Source: Oscheius tipulae | Lineage: Eukaryota; Nematoda; Chromadorea; Rhabditida; Rhabditidae | Assembly: GCA_037178975.1 (NCBI GenBank) | Contig: JASJZH010000006.1 | Coordinates: 2,666,001 to 2,730,000, forward strand | DNA length: 64,000 nt | Reading direction: 5' to 3' | In this document: one piece after another, positions 21,906 to 33,077 of the stretch | Position numbering within the stretch: position 1 is the stretch's first letter | Layout of the letters: each line of letters opens with the position of its first letter | Notes under the pieces: model-generated | The model's input: only the letters and a program-made list of their open reading frames with translations | What the model was told of the DNA's origin: nothing | Database searches by the model: none | Translations under genes and position numbers: made by a program

Positions 21906-24900
21906 TTAATTAAGTGCCAGCAACCCAAAACAAACTGACTTGTCCATCATCTTGTGCAGCTGGTCGACGTCGTCAATTTCAGTAAAATCTTGGGTGGTCA
22001 TGCTCGTGATAGCACTCATATTCGAGAGCGTCCTGCTCGGTCCAGATGAGTGTCCATTGGAGTACATACTAAGCACGACACAACATTACAGATTAGCAGA
22101 AAATACTTACTTGTCAATCTTCTCCTGGAGACGCTCGCGTTCTTGACGCTCTCTGTCCAACTCTCTTTGCACCGACAACACTTCTTCACGTTTTCTAAAA
22201 CGCAAAACACGTTAAAATAACTGCATTAATCCTACTTTCTGTCAGCTTGCACAATGTTCCGGTTGAGCTCTTCAGAACGAGTCTTTGCACTGTCCAGCTC
22301 GACAGCAAGACGTTGATTGTCTCGCTGAAGTAAATGCAGCTGATCCTCGATATCTTTGTTGTTCTGATGAGCATTTTCAGCATGCTGAGCCCTTAGTGTG
22401 AGCAGCTCTCCAGCGAGTCTGGCATTTTCAGTGACCAATCTGTTCAACTCTTCATTGTGAGGACCATGCTCCAGTTGCCTCTCCAGCTCTTCAGTTTTCG
22501 ATTGCCATCTGTAAAGATAATGTTTTATTGAGCCAATAAAATATACTCACTTTCGTTTCTCGGCAGCAATCTCTTCTATTCTCTTCGATTCCGATTCAAC
22601 CAGCGCTGTCAGATTTTTCACGTTTTGCAGCAAATCTGTTTGAGCCTTGGAAGACTGAACAAGTCGAGCCTCAAGATCAATGATTTTGTTTTGCGCAGAC
22701 TCCAATTCATCCTTCTGTGTGTCACTGGAGGCAACAAGCAACATCTCCTGTTGTTTGGTGTGAGCTGTCAGCTCGTCAATCTTCCTCTCCAGCTCTTCTC
22801 TTCTAGTCAGTTCTTCTCTCAGCTTTTCACGATGTTCTGTCTCGATCTCTTCTAGCTGACGCTTGATCTTAGCTGCCATCTGTTCAGAATCCTTCATCTT
22901 TTCGGCTGACTCTTCAGTACTGTGAAGAACCTGCTTCATCTCCTCGTACTCAGCTTGAAGATTTTCGAGTCTGGTTTGAAGTGTTCCAGCCTTTGCCTGG
23001 TGCATTTCGACTTCTTGTTTAGAAGAAGTTATCTTGGCCTTCAGATTCTCAACCTCCAACTCGCGAGTATCTGACTTTTCACGATAGAATCGAAGCTCTT
23101 CCAACAACTTTTTCTTCTCCTCGTCGCTGGAACCAAGTTCTCGTGTTCTCTCTTCTTCGAGCTCACGAACTCGAACCTTCTGACTCTCAACTTCTCTTCG
23201 GACGGCCTCTGTTTCTTCCTTCGACTCTCTCAACTTCTTCTCCAGTCTCTGTTCCAGTTCCTCTCTAGAGCTCTCTGCCTCTTTGATCTTTTCTTCCAGC
23301 TCTTTTTTACTGTCCTCCATAATGGAATAGCCAGTTTGCATTCTGCTGGTCTCAGCTCGAAGTCGTACTTCATCTTCCATGCTCTTGCTCTTGTGAGCGC
23401 CATACTCTTCCTCGAGCTTGCTGTACTGTTGTCGGAGATCGATGAGCTCATTCTCCAAGTGTGTTTTTTCTTCGCGAATCTTCGTCTTCTCTTTGGTCAC
23501 TACTTCCAAGTCAGCACCGAACTTTGTTGCCAGTTCGGTTTCAGCCTTCTTCCGGGCCTCCTTCTCGTGAGCCAGATCGGCTTTAATCTTGGAGATGCTC
23601 TCTTCTTCAGCCTGCTGGGACGATTTCAAAAGAGTGAGTGTCTGTCTCTCGGAGTTAGCCATGGCTCTTGCCTGTTCCAGCTCCTTGATCAACTGCTCGT
23701 TCTCGTAATCCTTCTCCTCGATCTCTCCTTTCAGATCGTGAATCTCATGCTCCAAATGGCTGATCTGATCCTGATACTGAGAGATTTCGTTTCTCAACGA
23801 CGCTGTCATAGTCGTCAACGTGGTGATTTCTTCCGCAACTGACGCTTTTTGGCTTTGCTTCTCCATTCTTGCTTGCTCGAGATCCTGAAAAACCAAATCA
23901 GTGATACGACATTCAGTAAAAGGTACCTTTTCCATTCTTTGAAGCTTCTCATAATGCTGATCTCTTTCTTGTTCCAGCTGCTGTCTCAGCTTTTCCATCG
24001 ATGACAATTTTTGACTACTGCTCTTTTCTGAATCCTCGAGTTTGGTCTGCTTCTCCATGACTTCCTTATGATCACGCTCTGACCTGTCCAACCTCTGTTG
24101 CAGTTCTTCAAGTTGCATCCGCATGGCGTTGGAAGTTTCCTGAACATCTCATTGAATAAATATATATCGAGGGTACTGTGCCTGGGATATAACCTCTGTT
24201 TTCTGATGCTTGGATAGCAACGCTTCGTGTCTCTCTTCTGCTTTTCTTAGTTGGTCTCGCAGCAGTTCCATCTCTTTCTCCTCGTTTCCAGCAGCAGAAA
24301 GTTGCTCTTGTAGTTGAAGAACCCGACGTTCAGCATTAAGTGCTTTTGTGTCTACAGACTTTAGATCAGTTTCAGCTTGAACAGCCCTCGACTCTGCAGA
24401 AAGCAGGGCCACTTTTGTAGCCTGGGAAACCATTTTTTCAGCAAAAATTGAATGTACTTACATCGAGCTTGGCAGAGACCTCGTTCAATTGTGTTTGAAG
24501 AATTTTTTCTTTCTCCTGCAGTTTTTTTAGATCGTCATCACCATCTCGTTGCGATTCTTTCATTTCCGACTGCAACTGACTGACCATTGCCTTGTGGTTA
24601 AGGGCTGAGAGCTGAATCTCCTGTTGGGCATCTCGAATCTGCTCATTCATCGCAGAGATTTCTTTCGCTTTGGCGTCCAGAGACTGTTGAAGCTGTTTCT
24701 GCAATTTCCATCATAAAAAGCAAAGTGCTGTGCTTACCTTTTCAGATTCGACAACCTCTGCCTTGTCATAAGCAGCTCTTAATCTCGTTTCGGCTTCATC
24801 TAGCCGCCTTTGGAGGTCTTCCTGTGCAGCGTTTGAACTGTATAATATCGTTTAAACACAACTGGAAAGAGTTACCTGTTAGTATGGAACTGGTCCAGTT

Positions 24901-27900
24901 TGTTAGTCAACTGTTGGGCCATTTGAACTTGAGCTTCCCGTAAGCTGGTCTGAAGTTCTTCTACTGACGACTGCATACGCTTGTTTTCTTCAGTAAGCAA
25001 CTCCAGCCTTGTGTTATCCTGTTTGGCCAGCATCAGAGATTGCAGAGCTGCAGCTTTCATATTCAGCTCTTTCCGGGCATCTTCAGCCTCGGCTTGAAGC
25101 TGTCGTTTCTCCGATTCAAAAGATCTTTTCGTCATATCAGCCTCCGTTTTCGACCTGGAGAGGTCTTGTTCGAGCAAGGCAGATCGTTCCTACAATGGGA
25201 ATTCTTTTGAAATATAAGGGCCTACCTGAAGCTCCTTGTATCGTCTCTGAAGACTATCCATCTCATCTTTCAACGCTTCCGAGTCACCGCTCTCAGCCAG
25301 TTGAGCGATATAGTGATTGATCTAAACATTAACCAATAAAAGTATAATGAGAAGAGGATCACCTGCATGAAAAGTTCATGTTTTTCAGTCTGTTCTCGAT
25401 CCAGCTGCAGGGTTAGCTCCTTCTTCTGGGCTAGCAACAGTTGCACATCGACAGGCAGTTTGGACTCGAGCTGTTTCTTCTGAGCATCCCATTGCTGTCT
25501 GCAAAACGCGGCGTTACAGCAACTAGGTTATGTGAATACTTGAACCCGAATCGAAATGAAAACATGTGGCAGGGAGATTAGACCCGGTGGATATGATGAC
25601 TGATATGAGACCGCGTTAGGGGAGCATTAATTTGGCGCTACACGCAATAACGTAAAAAAATGGATTGCTTTCAGCTGTAGGAAAATTTTAAGGTGAATTT
25701 TAATCAAATTGATTATGTTCCCTGCGTTCAACCCAAAATCTACAGAATTTGACTCAAGCAAGAGAATATCTTGCTATTAATCAGGTATACTCTTGTACAT
25801 TGGCTTCTTTTAAATGAAGATGCTCGCGTGTAGACTCTGTTAACAGCTTATGATTTGACTAATGCACATATTACATGGCATCCGCTATGGCAGTCACGTA
25901 ACTTTAGAAGCTAGGCTAAGCTTCCTCCCAGTTTCGAATAACTTTTTATACTAGCTACTAATTTTTCTTACGTAGTCTCTTCGCTACCATTTTCGACAAT
26001 AACAGTTATTCGAAGTACGCAAATCCTCTTGCATAGCGTACTTCCTACTTCCAGCTAAATCCTTCTCTTCCTCCGTCTTACGCAACGCGATTAGCTAATG
26101 GCCGCATCGTTAAGGAACTAGTCTGTGTTTGGGTTAGGGATTACCGGCACAAGAAAGTCGGTCAGACCTCCTGCACTAGATCAACCTCCCAATCGTTAAA
26201 AGAAACTGTTTGAGGGACCATAAAACCAACCTATCCTTCTCAGCCTTTTGCACTTTCTTCCGCAGTTGATCGAGCTCATCATTCCGCTCTTTGAGTGTTT
26301 TCTGAAAATTATTGGGTTAGCAAAATTAGACCTTTCGCATTACCCTCAATATATCCACCTCGTAAGACATTTTTAGTAGCTAATATGATATTTTATACTT
26401 TGTTACATATCCCGTATTTCCTGAAGCAGAATATTGAAAGAGAAAATCGAAGATTCAAGGAAATACAAAGAGCTGGGGCATGGATAATGCGCACCTGGTG
26501 GCCGACAATTAGCCATAAGCAGCCGGCTGTCTGCGCGACAACAATTAAAAGACGAGGAAGAATGAAATAAATGAATAATAGGTCGAAAAGTTCGAATAGA
26601 ATAAACTGACTCCATTTTCCAGCTGAGCAGTGCAATTTCTTCCGTTTGTGCTTTGAAAGCCCAAACATTTTGATTCGTTATGCAGACTGGCACTTTTTCA
26701 AAGCAGAACATTTTAACGAAAAACAAAAAAATTTGACCAATGAAAAAGGCAAAAGTTGGCACAATTGAGCTCAAACGACGATTCTCGCCGGTTATGCATT
26801 CAATCGGATTGGTCGGGACCCGTTCCTGCTCTAGCCCTATTCATAACAAACAATATCAGAATGAGAAACTTTCTGGAAAATTTCTACTAATTTCTTCTCT
26901 CTCGCGCATCCGCCTCTCCAATATGGGGCCAAAAATCCATTTGTGAGGTAAGGCAGGTGGATGAAAATCGATAACCATGACTGGCCGGCTGGTCGGGAGC
27001 GAGGTCGAATAATCCGAGGACCTCGGAAATGGTGAGCGAGACGAAACATGTGCTCGCCGGAATTTGAGCAATTTTGGTAAAAAAGAATAGAAAAGAAGGA
27101 ACATTGCGAAACTTAAACATAGGGGTCAGCGGGCTGGGAGCAAATTGCAGAGGATCGGATGGGACCCGACCGTAATAGACCGGAATAAATACACTCTAAT
27201 TGGTGGTTCTTTTGAGAGGTCCTAAACATTTGCAAAGAAGGATTTCGGCAATCGCTAAATTTTGGAAACAAACCATACTATTGGAATGGACTCTGTAGCA
27301 GCTTAGGAACATAGGTGGGTGGATAGGAACTAAGGTAGCGAAAAACAGTTTAAATTGTTGTCAAGGTGGTCAAAATTACTCTGCGCCGTCAAGTACTCGA
27401 CATTGTTGATCGGTTTTCTTGGTAGATAACGTGTTCAACGTGGGAGACAGCAAGAGGACGGAAAATGGCCACGCAGAAAGATAAGAAAGTCTCGATAACA
27501 CGAACCAGGGCGTATGGAATGGATTCGCTTATCCATTTAATTCTTGTGTCTAGTACATAGTACTTGAAATTATATTAAGTGATTGGAAACGATTTTTTTG
27601 CCGGAATAATACAGATCGTGCGTTCAGTTTTTGCTAAACACAGACGGTTCGGCAAATACGCACATAGGAAAAATACGAGAGCATTGTGAAATGATCTTGA
27701 AAGAAAGATGACTGTCTCACTTCCTATTCACGACCCACATATTGGTTTTATATTGCGATCAAGTCAGGAATTAAGTGTTTTTGGGGGAAACGATGCTGTC
27801 TATGCGATGGAAGCGTTGATTTGCGAGGCGACTGGGGGTAAACTATGGTATTATGTTTCCAAACAGGTATGCAAAACCATTCCCGCTCACGCTCTAACCC

Positions 27901-30900
27901 TCTCCATATGGTCGTGATGCCACCCGAAGCCGAGTGACCTTTTTACATGCGACATGAGGTCGTGGGATGTAGGATAACATGATGACAAGATTGAAAGTGA
28001 GTTTTACCCGGAGGCAAAAAGAGGAGAAAGGAGAGAATCGATAGGTCGAGTGGAAGGCGGCGGAGAACAAATACAGGCGACAGCGAACATAAACGAAGGA
28101 GAAGCTTTATTTGACGTTCCTTTCCCGAAGGATTACCTAAGATGATAAGAAGCCGTTTTGGGTGGTCTCTTTTCAAAGATCCGAAACAAATTAGACATGA
28201 GTGGATCATGATTGATTCTCATGGGTAAAAAAGTTTTCGGCGCAGGAACATGCATAATTACAGAGAGAGGCACACAAAGCGGGCTGTCAGCAAATGACCG
28301 ACGGCTGCTTGCCCATTGCCTCACGGCATGACTGTGCCGGGTATTGGAGGTCAGAGCAGGGCGCACACTCTTGCACATATATCTGCAAACAATGTACAAG
28401 TGTTTAGCCGAACCAGTCGCGCAAAAACGAACACCTTTTGACTGGCTTATTTGGAAGTCGATACTCAAGTGACAGCTGAATAGGGGGGAGGGGTGTTTTG
28501 GTAACTTAGGTAAATGAAAACTTATTATCTCTCAGCTTGTTGAAGTCAGTAGCACAATATACGTCGCAGTTACAGAACATCGCACCATCCGAAATGTTTT
28601 CCGAGCAAGTAGTCAAAAAGGTAAGATGGTCAAGACGAGCTCAGAGTCTTCAGCTGGTGGATGATACCATAACTAGGGTTTTGAGAAGAGTCTCCCTCAC
28701 GGATGATGAGGCAATTCAAACTGGTAAGAGTCGTGAGTTACAATCATTTGAACTCTGTAGATAGGAAGGACTCCTTGGACGACATTATCGAAAAAGAGGT
28801 GGAAGGAGGAGATGATAGTTACGACTACGAGGATACTGCTGAGGAGGTAAGGATTTCCGCAACTATCGATAAGACTCTCTCAGTCGGTCGAGGAAAGCGC
28901 AGAAGACGAGGACGAGCCGGCTCGGGCTCACTGGATGCAACTACAGAAAACGAACAAGCAGGGGATTGTTGTACAGAATGCTTTCATCCACATTTTATCT
29001 AAATACAAACACATGAGACCGGTCTGGCAGTTCGGAAGGAAAATAGACGACAGCAAGGAAGATTGGAAAACACGCCTATATGAGGATTTCTACTTCAGGT
29101 GTGACGCTCTTGCCGACCTTGTGATTACAGATCCTATTAAAGACATCACTGCGCCTCGATACAAGCCGGCTTAACTATGGTAATGGAGAACAAAGATGAC
29201 CCTTCGGGTATGAAGAAACTGTTGAACGAGATCGGAGCTCACCATTTCTTCTACGACGCAGCTGAGCCACATTTAGAGGTTCACAAGACACAAAAATTTT
29301 TAATGCAAGTTGCAGGTCTTTCTCGAGGGAATGATCGAGTCAATGAAACGTGTACTACACGGAGTTCATGCTGTTGATGAGGATACCGAAAACTCGTGGA
29401 AATATGTGGGAAATAGACATGAAAATCACAAGTTTTCAGTTACTTGCAAAGGTCAAAGAGCACATGAGTGAAGGAATTTCCATTCAGAGGTCCGCCTACA
29501 TGAGACAATGTCTGACAGTTCAGGAAATGCAGACAATTGCGTAAAGATCACTTTCGATTTTACTCGTTAGATTTTTTTTAGCGAGAAATGGAAGGTTATA
29601 GAAGAGTTTGGTCTCTTGGAAGCCGGACAAATGATGTGCGAAACGGCGTTCGTGGTAAGCAACGCTTGTTCATATAAACAATGAGACTCAGACCTATCGT
29701 GATCTACTTAATCGTTACCATCTAGACATGCAAATTCCAGACTTTCATAGTAACCAAGATCTTTTTGGCAAGTTCGCTCATTTGACTATCTTGGTGAGTG
29801 AATAACATACTTAAATGAGAGGAATTCAGGCAATCGATATCACAGTCAAGTCCCACAAAGAAGGTGTAGGATTTGCCGAGTTGCCAGAAAAAGTTAAGGA
29901 TTACTTTGTTGCTTTGATGATGCTAGACGTATGTCCAACACTTGTCAGAAAAGCATTTATGGAAGGTAAAATTCGTTTTTTGCGCGAATAAAAAATGTAA
30001 GCTTTAGGCTTGATATCAATGCTCTCCAAAGTACTCAGTGAGCCAGTGAGCGAAAATTTCATGCATCTGTGGAGCAAACTGTACAAAGTTCTCGAGCAGG
30101 TTGTTTTTAGTTTCCGAGTTGTTAAGCACGATTTTTCTCAGCATTTTGCAACTCAAATACACTTTTAGGCTGTCGTTCTGAATATTGTCGACTACTAACT
30201 TCAATTTTTTCCAAAACTTTTCTCAGTTTCCGACATATTGTGTAATAAACTCACATTCAGTTCAGTGTACTCCTTCTTGAGAGTTGACTCGTTATTGTTA
30301 GCCAAAGTGCCTAGTTGAGCGTTGAGACGATGATTCTAAAGCTCTACTTTACAACTTCTAGCAATGTACTTACACATGTTTGCGCATCGGTGAGCTCCCT
30401 TTCTAATCTGCTGATCAAGGCTTCCTGTCGCGCAGCTGCCCCGCCGGTGGAGAACATCACCGCCTGGTCCTTTAGAGAGACTATCTGAATCGCTATGTAA
30501 GATTAATGTTAATGGGTTGAAATCATTAGGACCAATGGAGCTATAGGTATTTCTTTGCGAAAAGCGAAAAGCTCTCATTAGCCATGATTCATGACAGTCC
30601 TTCGACCGGTTGATGCGCGTCTTTAAGCGCGTTCACTCAAATCGAAACAATTCAGGCGAAAAAAAATCAGCTATTTGGGTGTTTTCTTATCGATAAACGG
30701 TGAAAAAACGCACCTGAGATGTGTCTTCTTTTGACCGGCGAGAACCCTGAAAATTGAGTTCTGGCTTTATAAGAATAATAGAGAACAAAAAGTTATCATG
30801 GGACGAGGACAACTAATAAACTGAAGAAACCCAGTACCAGACCACGATGACCCACGGTATTGTGACTGTTTTACACTCCAAATTACCTGTTTCGCGCTCA

Positions 30901-30952
30901 GCAGCGCTGGCAACTCGACGCCCATTGCATTCAACTCTGCAACCTGGAACAT
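21906..30952 (-). CDS. long coiled-coil protein, family not identified
   Basis: At least fifteen exons run down from 30952 to TAA at 21906. The N-terminal exons carry LNAMGVELPALLSAKQ and MFSTGGAAARQEALISRLER; the next one ends at 30258. After a 3.9 kb intron the frame resumes in phase at about 26305 (KTLKERNDELDQLRKKVQ). From there to about 22110 the protein is almost continuous heptad-repeat coiled coil, rich in E, K, Q, L and R; the largest exon (24124-22547) is over 500 residues alone. The non-helical tail reads MYSNGHSSGPSRTLSNMSAI and then DFTEIDDVDQLHKMM. It has no motor, FYVE, GRIP or PDZ domain visible, so this is a structural or scaffold coiled coil, like many myosin-tail-like or golgin-type proteins, and not a myosin heavy chain. 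The promoter may lie in 30953-31278, or the gene may share an operon with the one upstream. Confidence 0.8.
28594..30168 (+). CDS. two-domain intracellular globin
   Basis: About ten exons with 31-50 bp introns. An acidic N-terminal region (EVEGGDDSYDYEDTAEE) precedes globin domain 1: WMQLQKTNKQGIVVQNAFIH, then MRPVWQFGRK (CD1 Phe), then a HHCASIQAGL helix that should carry the distal residue, then LLNEIGAHHFFYDAAEPHLE with the proximal F8 His, then VDEDTENSWKYLLAKVKEHM. A second globin-like domain follows directly: EKWKVIEEFGLLEAGQMM to AFMEGLISMLSKVL, ending QIHF and TAG. In domain 2 the position that aligns with the proximal His is Val (DYFVALMMLDVCP). There is no signal peptide, unlike secreted nematode haemoglobins. 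The start is the first in-frame ATG after a TCTCAG acceptor. The last intron (30102-30140) is optional. The whole gene sits inside an intron of the opposite-strand coiled-coil gene. Confidence 0.8.
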
Positions 30953-31278
30953 TCTACCTTTTATTGAACCTGAGCCCTGAGAAACAAAGTTGCAAAAAGT
31001 GAGATATGCGCGACTGCAACATGATCAGCTTGTAAAGCTGATATGATCATAAGGCCTAAATCCTTGTGTGACGGATAACGGTGACTTGCGACCACGGCGG
31101 CGACGACCGGTCGTCACGGGAGACACTCCAGTCGGCACACGACGGGCAGAGCTGATCAGCCGTTCGTCTTCGATTTATTCGATTTGCTTGTCTCGTTTCC
31201 CTGTCCTTGATTGAACGCGTGTTTAGACTTATTTCCGCTTATTAGTCACGGCATCGGATGCTATTATAGTGACGATTT

Positions 31279-33077
31279 TTAAAAACGACCAGCTAAGAGA
31301 CCACTCGACTTTTTCTTCTCGTTACTGTTTACAAGCCCTTCTCCCCGTTTTTGCACCGTTCTCATTTGTTGACTGATACGTCTTGACGACTGTTTTTTGA
31401 AGTCGTTGGAACTGGCTTTCACCTGTTTCTGAAGACGTATGATCTCGAGTTGAATCTCCTCTTCCGAACTTTCGCCTCTTTGAATCTTCTCCAAAAGTTC
31501 TTGGTCAGCTTCCTCTTCTTCTTGCAGCTGGAGCATCATTCTGTTGCATTCTCGCAGAATCTCCTCAGCATCCATCACAACTTTCTTCTCACGCTCGTTG
31601 TCTGGTTCACTGTCTCCCAAGCCCGATAAACTAAGATCCTCCTCTTCGATGACCGAGTCTTCCATCACTTTACGATCCTTCTCCAGCCTGCCATATCAGA
31701 ATTATTAAGTTTCAGAAGAAAACATACTTTTCCAAGTCGTGAGACAGTTGATTGATTACCAGTTTAGCCTTTTCCAACTCTTCCTCCTTCCTTGCGATTT
31801 CGCTATCAACGTCATCGCCTCGTCTGTAAATGTCGTCAATCTCATGAGCAGCTCGCTTCTCCAAGGAATGAACATCCATGAGAGGCGAACGGGAAGGCAT
31901 CTTTCGGATGATATGAACCGGCGGTGCACTGGCTACAGGAATATAATAATCCTTCGGTGGGCTAGCGGCCCTTTTGTCGTACGATACCGTGTCAATGCTC
32001 AAAGCAAGCGTTGCAAGGAAACATAAGGTACTAACTGTTCGATAGGACGTATCTCATTCAATTTTGTCGGAGTCGAGCTGAAGTTTTTGTGAACTGGACC
32101 CGATCCAGGGGCTCGGAAGATGGATGTGGAAGGCTGTGGAGGTCGTGCATGCCAATCCTGGAACTTTTAGTATGTATGGTAGGGATAAGCGGTTGTTTCT
32201 GATATTAGAGCCATACACTTTCGGGCTCCCGCCCTCGATGTGTATTTAAGTCAAATTAGCGAAAAATACGTAAAAATACTCCCGCGTCGCATCAAAAAAA
32301 ACACTTTCGCGTAATTTTCGAATTTTGGCGAGAACTCAAGCCTTACCGTCTCGGCTAGTAAGTATTTTCGGGTATTATTGGTATGTATCGAAAACACTCG
32401 TTCAGTACTACCTACTTATACCAACCATAGAGTCTGGCTCGAAAAAAAAGACACTATGCCATTTATAAAGGTAGAGTCACAAACTTACGGTGGTGCCAGC
32501 ATGTCGAGAAGAAGAGACGGCCTGCTCTCCCACACGGATGCTGACAATGGGAAAGACTCGGTTCACGGATAGCGTTCTCTGATTAGAAGTATGACCTCTA
32601 ACCTCATTCACAGTAATAGTAGGCTCTAAGGGTGAAAACATTCTTCTCATCTGGCCTAACGGCACACCTTGGCTCACCGGGTTGCGAACGAGAACAACAC
32701 GCCGTTGCAGATGTGACACGTCATCGTCGGGGCTTCTCCGTACCAAATCGGCCGGCGCGTGGAGCCGGGTCACTTCAATGCTCAAATGACGACGTTCCTC
32801 ACTGAACATTGAATTGGGTTAAAATAGTAATAAAGATTTACTGATGTATTAGTTCTCTTTCTTCGACAGACTCTCGTCGAGAAATGGGGAGTGATGTCGA
32901 GGGCAATTCCAAAGGAGTGGTGTAGTTAGGAGCCTGGATACGAAAAAGATTCTTTTTCACCAATTTAGTTACACATGAAACACTTTCCCCAGCGAACAAT
33001 GCTCTTCTTTGATGGACGAGACCCCGTGGAACAGCTGCCTTCTCTATCTCATTCGCATTTTTGCCTATCGTGGCCAT
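31279..33077 (-). CDS. 449-residue protein with C-terminal coiled coil, unknown
   Basis: Five exons (33077-32842, 32801-32489, 32157-32036, 31997-31728, 31687-31279) join in phase into 449 residues. The start MATIGKNANEIEKAAVP directly follows a TTTCAG acceptor. The first 250 residues are basic, Ser/Pro-rich and probably disordered (for example RPPQPSTSIFRAPGSGPVHK). From about residue 270 the protein is charged and helical (DDVDSEIARKEEELEKAK, EEEEADQELLEKIQRGESS, EIIRLQKQV), with an acidic patch SVIEEEDLSLSGLGDSEPD. It ends KKKSSGLLAGRF. No enzyme motif or named domain is recognised. Its stop is about 330 bases upstream of the first exon of the next minus-strand gene. Confidence 0.7.

Noticed and set aside
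23336-23842. 168-residue plus-strand open frame
   Set aside because: It is the antisense shadow of the large coiled-coil exon; Leu-rich composition comes from complemented Glu/Lys codons.
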